A stretch of 64,000 nt of DNA, taken from Certhia americana. Its lineage: Eukaryota; Chordata; Aves; Passeriformes; Certhiidae. The position numbers were made by a program, and so were the translations under genes. Shown piece by piece: positions 47,901 to 60,999 of the stretch. The notes under the pieces were generated by a model. The model was given only the letters and a program-made list of their open reading frames with translations. It was not told the origin of the DNA and ran no database searches. Numbering within the stretch: the first letter of the stretch is position 1; each line of letters begins with the position of its first letter. The stretch is taken from the NCBI GenBank assembly GCA_018697195.1, contig CM031858.1:109306944-109370943 (forward strand), written 5' to 3'.

Positions 47901-50426
47901 CATTCATCTCCGATTCACAGGCTTTGTTACTGTAAAATTATCAAGACTGCACTATTTGGTTTTATTGGTCAGCTTACACATTGCTGCATTCCAAAACTTG
48001 TCATTAAATAACTTGCATTTTATAAATAGCATTTTAACACTAAAATTATGCTGTCTTACAAATCAAGTTAGCTATGCTGCTAGGGAGTTCTCTATATAGG
48101 GATTTTTTTCTGTTCCTCAGGAAAACTTGGCAGAGCATTCATCCTTAGGAACAAAATATAGCAGCTGTAATTACTCATTACACTGTTTAGAATAATAGTC
48201 TGTATTAGGTGATTATCACCTAAAATCCCAAAAGTTGTTTCTCTATATTTTAAATCAATTTCAAATCAGTTTCAAATACCACAACACAAAATGAGTCTGC
48301 GCTTATTTATCTGGATTTATGCAATGAATTCTAATAAACAGAAGATGCATCCTGTTAAAATAGATTAAAATTTTACAAACTTGCCAAGATTAAAGGAGGC
48401 ACAAGTTTTTCACATCCCTGCCTCTTATGCTGTGCTGTTGGAAGATTATACTGGAATGCTAGTAGGCTACAAGTAGTCTGCAAGCTTCAATAATATTAAT
48501 AGGGTGATTAAAAAATACATTGGTTGTTAAAAAGACTTTTAACAAAACTAGCAGTTTTTCCAAGAATGAGGGTCAGAAACGTTATGGAATTGCTTTTTTC
48601 CTTTGCTATCTTGCAGTGAATGGTAAAATTGCTTCCTGTGTATTGTCCTATTCCTACATCTGGTTGTGAATTGCTGCCCTAAATAATGAACTAAAAATAC
48701 GAGTTCATTTCTGTACTGTATTATGAATGTGTTATTGGCACAGCAGGTAATTACAATCATTCACAGTGTGAATATAAGGCCTGAATAGTAAATTGTCCTG
48801 AAAACAGTCTTCTCCTATGAATTTATGAATTTTCAATCTTACTTCTTGATACTGACTAATACTGTGTCACCATTTAACACTCAGGTTATTGAACAGAACA
48901 GGCATCATACCTCAGAAATCATGTATGTGCAAAAACACTTACTGGACAATAAAAGTAATGTCTTATGACAATGTAATTAATGGATATTATACCTTTATAG
49001 ATTGAAGATGTAGGCAATAAACACAAGAAATCTTCTACTACTGCTGCTAAGAGGAAATTTAAAAAATAGGTTTATCAGAGTAAGAAAAAAACATCTTTAT
49101 GGTGTCACTTAGTATTGTTTATACAATAAACAGGGAGGGAAGAACAGTTTTCTATAGACAGTGAGGAAATATCTACAGAGAAAAAAATAAAAATACTGCA
49201 TTAAAAGAAATTTTTGAACCCCTGGTTGGAAGATTTTTACTTTGCAGTACTGTACATTCAAGTTTTAAAGAAAATCTGTTTCTATTAATCTGTAATGACA
49301 ATGTCTACCTTATAGTGAAAGATTTCTTCAGTGAATTTTGAGACAGGAATTTTTCTGATTTTCTATTTGAGCTATGTTGATGCAGTAGTTCAAAAGACAT
49401 TCAGTAAAACTACTTACCTGAATTCTAAAATATATCCTTGATGTTTAAAACAGGAACATGAAGTTGGATATTGCTACATTTTATCCAATTTTTCATGTTG
49501 AATTTTTTTTCTTCTGAGAAAAATATTGATTTTTAAAACTCCTTTTGCAGTTTTAAGCCCTCTTGGAAAATGCATCTTCTTTTTGCTTTTTTAGTAACCT
49601 ACACAAAATCAAACATGATCACATGATGTGAAAAAAAAAAATTTTATGGAAGCAATTGAAAGATTATTCTTTAACAGCTTAATTGAAACAGAAAATTTTC
49701 AACTGTCATTCTTTCAAAATCCAATTTAGTTGAGTTTTAGTTTTAGATTTTGTTTTCAGAGGTCAGTGATTGCATACACAGTTTCTTTCAATTTTTAATT
49801 ATTTTCAAGTGGATTTTTTTTTCCTTCTAGAAGAAAAATCTGGTTTCAAATACTGCTATCAATATGTTGGTTTTAACCCAACATTTGTTACTATGTGTTG
49901 GCTTATCTTTAGATTTAACTAGACTAGCCTTGTAGAATGTTGAGATTGTTAAATATAATGACTTTTTAAAAATTACTGTTATGGTATGTCTATATGACTA
50001 AGTCTTAGCCCTTGTTTGTTGTGAAATAATTAATGAGACTGTTTAAAGCAATGAAATAATATAGGTCAAGAAATGTCATGAAATATGTTGCAGTTGATGT
50101 GGTTAGTAATCTCCATGCTTTGTAAATGAAGTCATATGGCTTCTTCTGTAGATAATACAATCACCAAGCAAGAAAAGAATATGCATAGGTTTCTCTCCCA
50201 TTTATGCCATCATCAAAGGAATGAACAATACTGATGAAATTATAAAATTAAATAATAAGCCACACAAAACTAATTGAGTCTTTCAGTCTCAGTCATTTCA
50301 GTGGAGGTTAGCACCTAACTCATGTGTGGGGTTACCCCTGCACTACACAGGAAAGGTACATTGATTTGGGAGCCAATTTACTCCACTGGGATGTCTGCTT
50401 TTGACATATGACTTTACCTCTTTCTA

Positions 50427-50467
50427 GGGAAAAAAGAAAAAGAAAAAAGAAAAAAAAGAAAAAAAAA
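50427..50467 (+). repeat. Polypurine (A-rich with G) tract
   Basis: About 40 bases of A with regularly spaced single G. It sits just before the LTR-like segment and yields an F-rich spurious frame on the minus strand. Confidence 0.9.
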
Positions 50468-50514
50468 TCTTGTTCAATACAAAAGTTTTGAAGCTTCTTT
50501 TCTTTCCCTGAAAA

Positions 50515-50950
50515 AAGTGGACAGATGTGTGGCTGTTGTGGATTTAGTTCGACCTTTCCTAGCCAACACACCAATTTTATGTTTTGGTTTTGGTTCACCA
50601 ATTTGAAATCTCCCAATCAGGATCAAAGCAGGCTTAAGCTTAAAAGTAATAAAACTTTATTAACTAACACTAAAAAGAGGAAGAAAACAAGAATCAGAAT
50701 GAAACATTCAGAACACTCCTCCTCCCTCTCCACACCTTCTTTTCTTTCCAACTGACAACATACAGAAAACAACACCCAGAAATCTCAGTCAGTTTTCCAC
50801 CTCAAAAACAGTCTTTCTACATTTCACTTAGGGAGGGAAGCATCTCTCATTTGCTATGGAAAATTCTCCTACAGGAAAACAGTTCTCTTGTGGTTTCAAT
50901 GTTTATGAATAACAGCCGCCTGGAAGCACAGCTTAATTGCTGTGAGGAAA
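50515..50950. mobile_element. Possible avian LTR-like repeat (unverified)
   Basis: The segment resembles avian ERV LTRs in style: AATAAAACTTTATT near 50648, an A-rich part, then a CT-rich 'actcctcctccctctccacacc' and 'cttttctttccaactgacaaca' stretch, then 'ttctcctacaggaaaacagttctct'. I could not define TG...CA ends or a target duplication, and no internal retroviral sequence adjoins it. It is not the same family as the two solo LTRs described elsewhere. Confidence 0.32.
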
Positions 50951-53900
50951 GTGATACAGCTAAGGAATAGTATCTAACCCATTTGCAAAAGCCACTGAGA
51001 TAGGTGAAATTGCAAAGCATACTTTCTTTAAAGTTTCAAGATTTGGGAACCTTTGGCTCAGATTTAAGAGAAGACTTGTTTTCTATCTTATGCTAGGTTT
51101 TTTTCCCCACTAACACCTAGTCCATTATTCTTGTCTATTTACACATTGTGCTAATTTAAGCTTTTCCTAGCCTATGTCTACACTGAAAAGAGTCTTCTTA
51201 ATTTAGAATTTAAAAAGCTAAAGTAAAAAAAAAAAAAAAAACTAAAGTAACTTTATGTACAACACGTATGATTAATTATAGCCTATTCTCTTTACAATCT
51301 TATGCTATGAAGAGTAAGATTATTTTCTCACAAAGAAGAGCTTGTACAGAGGCATTAGTTTAGTTTTGTTTGGGTTTTTTCTTTGCCTTCTTAATTGATT
51401 TGAACAAAGATGGAGGCTACAACATATGATACCATTGCAAATCACAGGTAAATTCACTAGAAGATGCCATTCAGGATATTTTCTAGAGTATTTGAAGTTT
51501 TAATATTAGTGAATACTGTGACTAGGATATAAATGTTAGACAGAGATGTTACATTTTGACACAAGCCATAAGGAGGAATACATAAATCACTAAAAGTCAC
51601 TATCTCTGCTGTGGTACATTCTCATTTGAACCATGAAGGAAGCAGGCTCCATAATGCCCATGGCACTTTCCTGGTGCTTCTTCTCAGCATTAGATGGAAG
51701 TGATGTGCTGACACTGCCTCAGTTTGCACTACATCAGGTTTTAATTTCTGTTAGTTCCCAAGTGCAGAGGCTCAGACCATAACACATGCTGCCACCTCCT
51801 TTTGGAACATCAGAACTACAAGAAGATGCATCAGCTGGCGGGTTAGCTTAGGATAATGTGATGAGAGAGTCCATTTATTTATAAAACATTATAAAAGAAA
51901 GAGTGAAGTGATAAAGCATCCCTGATTTGTTCTCCTCCTTTAATGAACCTCTAGATCAAAAGCAATGTCAATGTACTTCAAGTTCATAGGCTATATAGAC
52001 AGTAAGTGACAGATTCTGCTGCCAGTTGCTATTTACTTTGAGCAGTAACTTTTATCTTAGAGGATCCTATTGATGCTGGAATAGTATTTGAGATACTTAA
52101 GGATAACAGAATCCAGTATTAATGCAACACTGTTCCAGATTCAATCTGATTGCTTCTGTTAGTCACTGTGCATGTAATATTTATGTATCCTGTATAAGAG
52201 ATAGCAAGCAACTCTAAGGCACGAAAATATGATTTCAGTTACGCCATATCTGCAGGATAATCTGCAAAGTTTGCAAAAGAACCACTTGTTTCCCCTTAGG
52301 GCCTGACCAATCCTATACAATCTTATTTAAAAGCAGACTCCTTTATATTCTGGAAATCTGAGGTCTGCAAGTCCCTGAGCATGATCATCATGAGGATCAT
52401 GAGATAGGAATGAACAAGGCCAGAGTTTCTGGGTAGCTGAGACCAGAAAGATCTACCTTAAAGAAATCTCTAGAGAGAAAGGAGGGCTGTAGGCAAAAAT
52501 GAACACCTTTGTTATCAATAGTAAATCCCAACACTATGGTACTGTCTGTTTACTTTAAAATTACTAATGTAGAGAAGGAAACTGAATGAGAGGAAAGAAG
52601 AAAACAACACAATTAAAATAAACCGCTAATAATCTTATTTAATTGCTTAGTTGTGGTGGGGGGTTTATTTATATTTGATGCCTGCAATAGAAGGAAACTT
52701 GCCTAGCCTTCTGAGGACAGACTTAAGAAATGGTGTTCAATAGATACTTAGATCTTCCTAAGCAATAATCAATAAAGATTTGCAGCTTATGGAGCTGCAA
52801 CCTGTCTAAAGTGTCTTTATATATAATGGAAACATTTCAAGTTCTGCTGCCTAAGCATAGATACCTTCACGTAACTGTAAGGCAGAGGAAGGAGTGATTA
52901 GCAAATAATGTAGTCATATAGGAAAGTGGGTTTATTTTCCTTTCCCATAAAGACCTTGACACAAACTATGCCACATTAAATTTTATTTATAAATTTTATA
53001 AATTTTATAAAATTTTATCATTTGCATAGTGTTTGCGATATCGACATATGAAGAAATTTACGTTATATAAGGTATGGCAATATAACTTTCAAATCTGCTT
53101 TACTCCATTTGGGAATCTTTGATGAAGTACACAGACACAGAGATATTTTAGATTATATGAAAGTACATATCACATCTTTTTTAAATTGGTGACCAACATC
53201 TAAAAGTTCAAATTGCCTTTGAAGTTTTAAAATAAAAGTGGGGTTTTAGGAAATACTATCTAGTTTTAGAAAAAATAAATAATTATAACAGAAATAATTT
53301 GGGTACTCAAGCAGGTTTGAAGAAAGCACAGAAAGCATCACCCGAACAGGATGAACAAACTCTTGTTACTCTTTTCTATTTTAGTTTATCATTGGGGAAG
53401 GGAGTGAGGTGGAGAGGAGAGAGAGTTTTCTTTAGCGTTTTCTTTTAGTTATTTTTTCTCTATTACTGATGGTATTGGTCACTCAATTTTCAAAACCCCA
53501 AAGCATCATTTACTCTTACCTCAATATCTGACATTGATATACTTCAAATACAACATTGTCTGAATTAATGTTTTAATAGCAATTTATATTCAATACTTAA
53601 GTACTTCCTTTTTGTTTTTACTTGGAAGCAACTGTTTCTATATCCCCATTTCTAAATCGTAGATTTTAGTATACTTGTTTTGAAGAGATGATTAGTTTTG
53701 TCTATTTCAGTTACTATGTGAATGTTTATTATTACAGTTTTACCCTGTGTAGTTTTGTGTATAGTTGTATAGAGGTAGTTTAAAAATATCTAGGAACTTA
53801 AAAGTAGATTTATTATTTAGCTTAGTGCTTTACACATCTTGTGCTGAATATAATCTTACAAAATATCCCAGTAGATATGGAATAGATGTAGTTGCAGTGG

Positions 53901-54141
53901 ATTTCAATGGGAAACACAAGAGGTTTGTCTCTTCCAAATTTTCTGGGGATTTATCTGTAGAAAAAAAACCTTAGACAGTACTAAAAATCTGAAAAATAGG
54001 TTCAAATGAATAATTTAAAACTTTTCATTCCATTCCAGAACATTTTGTTTGAAGAAGCTGTTTATTTACAGGATTTCACCACATTAAACATACAAAGAGT
54101 GAGAAATATTCCCATTTCTCATTAACCTGATAAAACCTGAG
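50951..54141. other. Unique AT-rich stretch, no gene seen
   Basis: No gene. A(17) lies at 51225-51241, flanked on both sides by CTAAAGTAA. A 9-base ATAAATTTT tandem repeat lies at about 52989-53018. The part at 51600-51840 is somewhat GC-richer without recognisable content. Confidence 0.55.
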
Positions 54142-54787
54142 GATCTATGTCAGAGTCAGAAATTCTGAGAAATATTTCTTTGCATGTTTAAGGGATGAAA
54201 AACCTCTGACAAACACCGGTTTTAACCTTTGACCATGGAAAAGGACTTTTTAGGCTCTGGGATGAAGCAAGAACTTTCAAGAATGTGTATTAGATAGTAC
54301 CATAATATGTAGTTTATCACAGGGTAAGAATTTTAGATTTCTGGGGTTTCTAGAATGGTAAACAGGGAAGACAAGATGGATGAAACCTCGTGATTTCTAG
54401 GCTTCTTCCTTCTTTATCTGCTCCATCTTCTGCTGTGAGGGTGGCACTTTCTGGTTGGTTTAGAGTAGAGACAGACTTTCTAACATGGATGATAGGTATT
54501 GGAAAGATTTTGTAAATACTGTTTACGTAGGTTTTATATAAAAGTACACGCCACCTTAGGGGCAGGGGATTATGTCTGAAACTGACCTGCTACACAGACT
54601 TCTGTGGGCCAGGAAAAGAATGTTATAGATAAGAAAAAATAAGTAACCTTGAAAAAACAGAAGAGACGGATCACAACCAGTTCTTCAATCTCTGGCTGGG
54701 GAAAAAAGGCTTTTGCATTCTCGGGACATTCTCAGCAAAATGGTAAAACACATCAAAACCATTTTTTTATAAAACCCGAGAGATCTA
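54142..54787 (+). mobile_element. Solo LTR, same family as 19481-20141, with 6-bp target duplication
   Basis: The LTR proper is 54148-54781 (634 bases), starting TGTCAGAG and ending CCCGAGA. It is flanked by a perfect direct repeat GATCTA (54142-54147 and 54782-54787). It aligns end to end with the reverse complement of the 19.5-kb element, with small indels and clear divergence (roughly three quarters identical by eye in the better blocks). Both ends coincide exactly between copies, which defines the element without a database. No gag, pol or env sequence adjoins it. Confidence 0.9.
54535..54544 (+). promoter_or_regulatory. TATA box of solo LTR
   Basis: TATATAAAAG, 387 bases from the LTR start, at the same offset as TATAAAT in the other copy. 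It probably marks the ancestral U3 promoter. Confidence 0.55.
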
Positions 54788-57700
54788 GGAGATGACTCTA
54801 CTTTAAATGCTGGCAGGGGGCTCTTTCAAAGCAACATGTGAAAGTTAAAAGGATACTCCTATGGTTAGCATAAATTTATCACTATTATTTAATATGGTGA
54901 TATATTTGCTGTAATAACAACTTAGATAGAGGTCAGCTGACATCAGATGGCTATATATAAAAAATACATACTTAAAAATTTTAAAAGTTAGTTTGATTTG
55001 ATCTGACATTTGCAGGTAGCATTTGGGGTGGTGTTTCTGAATTTTTTCACCTGTCTTAGTTGTTTTTCTTGGTCATAACTCTGTATCATAAAAAAAAAAC
55101 AAAAACAAAAACAAACCAGCCCCCCCACCCAAAAGCAAACAAAAACTGCTTTTAATGTGTTATGTGAGCAAACACAAAAGAATTAATTGTGAAAGAAAAA
55201 AATTCCACATATAATATTTATATTCCCCTGTTCTGATTGTTAAAAGCTGGGGATTTTTTACCTTTTCTGTTTATCTATGCTTCCCCTTAATAATGTAGCA
55301 CCTTACTGGACATTCCCAATAATACCCATCTATTTACTTCAGAAAACCTTTTCAGATCAGATGAGTTGCTTTCTGAAGTGTCCTGGCTCTCTCCATCAGC
55401 TATAGAGAGACTCTAAGCAATTTAAAGGCTATTAAAAAAAGCACCAAATTTATATAAAATGCACTTCTGCTGTGCGACTTACATGTTCTTTATGTAATTA
55501 GATCAGTGATCCACAATGCACATGTAGTATCACTGTGCAGATATTTGAAAATGTCAACTACATTCACTCATATCAATGTTTTAAATGTAATTGCTGCATA
55601 TTGTTGGCATAAAGAGAAATCGTATGGCAAAAGAAAACCATGCTAGCTTTGCCTTTATTTTTTAGAGTCAACTTGTGTATCTGTGCAGAACTTTCAAACT
55701 ATACTTAAGGCAGCATTGCAGAAAGCTAGACACTACTATTCCACCTCCTCCCAAAATACAGGCAGACAGACAGATGCAGACAGGTTTAGAAAGACTAAAC
55801 CACTTCAATTAACTTATAAATGCAGAATATTGTGGGGAATAATAAAAGGTCTGTTTAGTTTTGAAACGTAAGAGGTAAAAAACTAAGTTAAGGAGAGTTT
55901 CTATGTCACTTTGCATGGCCTGACTACCATTTGCTTTTAGTTAAAATATAAAATCAGGCAACTACTAAACCACAGCTCATGACATTTAAACAGACGTGAT
56001 TTAGACACATCAGTTTTGTTCATTTTAATGGATTTTTTTTTTTTACTCCTCAACAATTTGCTTTTGATGTTTATTGAAAACATGTATTTAATGAGCAATC
56101 AGGGTAGACAAAATGTACTCAAATTTAAAGAATATAAATAAGACAAGGAATTGCAGTAATTTAGAAACAGTTTTAATAAAGCTTTTATTATTATGCAAAT
56201 ACATAATTAGGAAAATAAATCCAGACTGGCTTGTAAAAAATCTAGAGATGATTAAAAAATTATTAGAAAAAGCAGAACATCTGCAAAAATAATCTGAAAA
56301 ATAGACTCTTAGTATTCTGAAATCTACTTGAAATAGCACTCTGAAATCGAAGCAGCAACAGAAGCTTGGAGATTAAGATGGACAGTATGCTTTATAATAA
56401 CTTTGTGCCTACTTTGTGAATAATTTTTAAAATAATGTTCTCCAATGTGTTACTTGAAAGCTGCTAAAGTATCCTTTTTCTTTTATTTTCCTACATATAA
56501 TCAGAAGGGAATTACTGCAGGAAATAAATAATAAAACTTTTTCCTGGATAGTTTCTGTGAAGAAGGGTAAAGAACGGTGTGATGACTGTTTAAAACCATC
56601 AAAGGCACTAGTTAACATCAAACAAAGATATGCAACATAGGAAGCCGTGAAGTTAAGAACTCTAAGCCAAAGGTCTTGAACACCATCTTGGCTCAAAGAG
56701 AGTTACTAAGCTATGGAATTTCCTCTTGAAAACTGTTTAGATCTCATCGCTTTGGTCTGCAAAATTTAGATGAGTGCTGTGTAAAATTTTCTAATGTTAT
56801 GAAACAAGTTTCTTCATAATAGACTTCTAAGCATTATCTCTCATGGTTTCTTTTTAAGTGTTTTCAAAGACACGTATGTGGAATCCAAAGACAGAGGTTT
56901 GAATTTTATGTCTGTACAACACATAAATGCATTCCCCTACTTTAGAACATTGATGAAGAATACCTATATTTTTAACACAATTTTCATGTTATTTGAATGG
57001 ATACCACACATAGAACAAAAAAGAAACTACATCTGAGAATGTGACAACTAGAAACCTGCTATACTATAATCACAAATTTAATAAATTCCATATATACATA
57101 GCCATTTGTCTTTCAGGGGGTTTGCTGTTTTTCTCATTTCTGTTCTTTTTTTTTTTTTTTTTTTTTTTGAAATAAAGAAATATTGTTTCACTCTGTTGAG
57201 TGAAATCCTATAGGAATTTAGTGGAGTAAGTATGGTTTCAATAACTGGTATTTTATAATACTAGTAGAGTATAATAATATTCTCAAGCCAGTAAAGAGAG
57301 TTTTTTTCCCTTTTCTCAACAAATACTAGAAGTTAACTACTGCAATAAATCACCTTTTCTCAGTGTAGCAAAGCTAATATCTATGAGTCCAATGTATCAT
57401 AGCAAATGCCATAAAAAATGGTAGCTTATTCATGAGACATGATGATTGTATATCTTACCAGTTTCAGTCTGACTTCTCTCACTCTGTCTTTATAATAAAA
57501 TAAGTACTTGATTAAGATGTCAAGTTTTGTTTTTTATAGAAACTTTCTTTTTGTTCACTTTCTGCTTACTATAAGATACTATCAGCGCATTGGAATTATT
57601 TCAAACCAGCAATAAGGCATGTTGGGACACATTGAAGGCAAAAGACAAATAACTTTTGTGTTTGACTTAGGAGGAGACACACAATATCCATAGCCAGTGT

Positions 57701-58166
57701 TCACTGGGCATAAAATCACCCTGATGGCCTTAGATGCTGTGAGCCATATCATTTAACACAACATATTTCTGACTCAAGAGTCTTTTTATTTCAGCTGTTT
57801 TTTCTCTGTGACTTCAGAACATCCTCACAAGACATATGTGGCTCTCATGGCAAATATGAGGACTGAAATATAAGAGAGAATTCCAGCCATCTAACTGAAG
57901 ACATTTAGATGTTGGCCTAGCTGGTCAGGCTAGTTAATACTAGCTGCTTCTCTAGAGATGCTTGTGGAATCTCTACAGATTACTGAGGGTACCTACACAT
58001 TTTCTTTATATGAGTTTAGACCAATTTTTACATCCTAATGTAGGCAAATGTCACCTAACTTGAGGTATTTTATTCCAAAAAAGAAGAAAATTTTCTCTCT
58101 TTTTATAAATTTGGGAACTGAGGATTCAAGGGTATCTTTACATGTTAAATATTCTGCTATCAAGAT
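54788..58166. other. Unique AT-rich stretch, no gene seen
   Basis: No gene or named repeat. An A/C-rich run lies at about 55089-55143 and T(23) at 57146-57168. Confidence 0.55.
57146..57168 (-). repeat. Poly(T) tract, 23 T
   Basis: Homopolymer followed by GAAATAAAG. No retrotransposed transcript was recognised beside it. Confidence 0.95.
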
Positions 58167-58580
58167 ATAGAATCATAAAATGATTAAGGTTGGGGCAGGC
58201 CTCTGAGTTCAAGTCCAACCTTTGACTAAACTTTACTAAAAGTAAAGTTGACTAAACTTAACTAAACCAAGACTAAATGCAATGTCTTGAACTCCTCCAG
58301 GGACAGTGCCCACCCCATCTCCTTGAGCAATCCATTCCAATGTCTTACCAGTCTTTCAATGAATAAATTTTTCCTGATGTCCAATCTGAACCTCCTCTGG
58401 CATAGTTTGATGCCATGTCCTCTCATCCTGTCACTGGTTTCCTGGGAGAAGAGGCCAATCCCCACCTGGCCACACCCTCCTTTCAGGTAGATCTACAGAG
58501 TGATAAGGTCTCCTCTGAGACCCCTTTTCTTGAGGCTAAACACCCCCCGCTCCTTCAGACACTCTTCATATGACTTGCAT
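58167..58580 (-). mobile_element. CR1 3'-end fragment, antisense, with internal expansion
   Basis: Begins ATAGAATCATAAAATG and continues with 'aggttggggcaggcctctgag', 'caagtccaacctttgac', 'cctccagggacagtgccca', 'aacctcctctggcatagtttga', 'tcctgtcactggtttcctgggagaagaggccaatccccacctgg' and 'ctccttcagacactcttcat'. Translated on the minus strand this gives the ORF2 C-terminus ([24 protein letters not shown]). A low-complexity 'gactaaact' expansion at 58222-58277 replaces the usual sequence. Confidence 0.94.
58222..58277. repeat. Local GACTAAACT-type tandem expansion inside CR1
   Basis: GACTAAA occurs three times (near 58224, 58250 and 58270), with related ACTAAA/ACTTTA units between. AACTTTAC (58229-58236) and GTAAAGTT (58242-58249) form an 8-bp stem. 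The sister copy at 36362-36812 lacks this, so it arose after insertion. Confidence 0.7.
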
Positions 58581-59463
58581 ATTTTATTATATGATTATAT
58601 ATCCAAGTAGAAAAAAAATCCATTTTATTTGCATGTTTGATTCCATTCAAGTTAGAATAGCATTTTCTTACAGAAGAGCTTTCAAAAGGCAGAATAATTT
58701 TTGCATGGGTTTTTCAAATATAGCCCTAGTCTTTGCATAACTGAAAAGTGCTTGATCTCTTTTGACTTTTTCTCCAGATTGTATCCTCCTCCTTTTATAT
58801 TTTCAGTTCACACACAAGAGGACCGTGAATATTTCAAGCAGATCCTTTTAAAACACACTAATTTTGCTTATGATACAGTACTTTGGAGCAGGGGAAAGAA
58901 AACTTGAAGAGACAATAATAAAAATAATTTCTAGCAATGTTAATTGAAGTTAACATGGTCTGCCAAGGTAACATTAACCTGCCAAGGTTAATGGCATTTA
59001 AACATGGTAATTTTTTAACAGTTCTTTTTGCAGCAAATAGGTATGCAAGAGTATTATATGAAACATCAAGTCACACAGTTTTTGAAAGGCCAGCATTAAA
59101 TCATTTTAAAACCAGAAAAATATGAAAATATGCATGCACAAAAATAATCCACTGGGCACACTAAAAAACACAGCCCCTTCCTGCAAAGGAAGCCCTGTGT
59201 TTCACTTCACTGCGACAGAAGCAATGATGGTTATGAGTCAGGTTAATTTGATCCAAACAGACTGATAGTCATCACACAGCCGTCAGCGTCAACTACACAA
59301 ATGATGGTTAGGAATTTAACCTACTTCAGAGAAAAATGAATCTAAAATAGGAATGCAAACCTTACAAAACTGTGTCATCTCTAAAACAAAGAATAGCTCA
59401 TATCTAAGGTCTCCTTAAGGAAGGAATAAATCTTGTATTCTGCCTGGGAATATTCAAATGGTT

Positions 59464-59496
<33 letters not shown>

Positions 59497-60999
59497 TGAC
59501 CACAAAGTACAATGTATTATCAAAGTAGATCTCCCCACCGTTACCTCAGATTCTCTACATACTTTTTTTTAACAAGATTTCTGCATATGTGCATGCCTTA
59601 TATAATTGTTCAAGAATTTGCCCCTAAGAAATTTTATCTTCCTGCCTATCTTCCTAGTTGATAACACAATCATGTTATCTATATATACTAAACCAGTGTT
59701 TGAGTATTGTACTTTGCAGCAGAGAGTATAAAATATTCATGGTGTTTAGAAATATTATATTATTTACATATTATTTAGAGAGAATTTAAAAAGCATGTGA
59801 TTAGAAAGTGTACATGTGTAGCCTGCAGTATCTAGTGACCATAATGCCTGAATGTTTTGAGACGTTTTAATATTTTTGCTCTTACTTTTCACAGGTATTT
59901 GTATAGAAGAAAGCTTTTTATTAAGTGTATGAATGTATGAATAAATGTAGAAAAGCAGTTTTGGTCTGACAGAGAAGAATTTCACTGATGACACAATTAA
60001 ATTGTCACTAAATAGATTTTTTTTTTTTTTTTCATTACTTGCTGGTTAAGTAATAAGAGCCAGAACTTCATTTGTGCACTGTAGCATGGATGGGAATAAG
60101 GACAAGAGAAGACTTAAGTAGGTAGTATCCCTGGGGAGGAGGCATGGTGCTGGGCATTGATCTCATTTTTGTGGTCTGCCATTAAATATCCTTCAGAAAG
60201 TGAACCCAAATGCAACACAATGGGCTCCACATGACTTCTATTCATGCAAACTATAAAGATTAGAAACTCATTGTTCAAGACAGTCCCATAAGAACTCATG
60301 GTCTTAGTTTGCCTCCAAAGAGAAAGAGAGAGAAGATAGTTACATGATGTCTCAAACTAAAAAGCCAACAACACTGAGTACAGTTTGCTACTCTACATGA
60401 GGTTAATATTGAGCATTCATGGCATCTGCATGCCATTCTACAGCTGGAACATCATTAAACAAGGGGTAGAAAGAAATCTACACAATATTCACGTTGCGTT
60501 TGCTGGAAAAGCAAACATGTTGAAGATGGAAATTGTATTTTTCAAATTTACTTTGTTAGTTTAAAAAGTTTTTATGTGAATCATAACGTTGAGAAACTCA
60601 GAATTACCGATTATTTCTATATATTTTGCTCTGCGGTTCAACTTCCATAAATTTTAGTTATCATAACAAACATTTTACTTCTATGGCTTTAATGAATCCT
60701 GAACCTTCTATAGTAGAATAGAATCTGGCTATTCTTGTCCAGTTGAATTATTTTTCTTAGTTCACTTGAACATTGCATTGATAACAGGAAGCTGTAACAA
60801 CTGCATACCACTGGTTTATTGATTTTTATATGATTGGGGAAGAGGAAGTGTTTTGTATGCTATATCTAGTAGGAGTGAAATAGAATATGATTTAAAGCAT
60901 TTAAATATATTGTAAAATGGAAAACACTGGGTATTTAGATCCTTAAATTAAAAGCATATGATGCAACAAAAATATAAAAAAAAAATATGGACCACAGAA
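58581..60999. other. Unique AT-rich stretch, no gene seen
   Basis: No gene. An inverted repeat CATTAACCT / AGGTTAATG with loop GCCA lies at 58972-58993, A(28) at 59468-59495 and T(16) at 60017-60032. Confidence 0.55.
59468..59495 (+). repeat. Poly(A) tract, 28 A
   Basis: Uninterrupted run of A. The upstream sequence is not recognisable as a processed transcript and no target duplication was found. Confidence 0.95.

Larger units (their letters stand above)
42791..50514. other. Unique AT-rich stretch, no gene seen
   Basis: No recognisable gene. 'cattctatgattctgtgata' at 43096-43116 looks like a bare CR1 tail, but the sequence before it does not match CR1 well enough to call. Other frames (for example 47565-47783 and 44305-44502) lack similarity. 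The second has a CTG|GTAAGTGAC donor on the minus strand near 44311. A-rich runs lie at 44926-44996 and 50427-50467. A 19-base period repeat of ATCTATTGATTGAA lies at 44831-44864. Confidence 0.5.
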
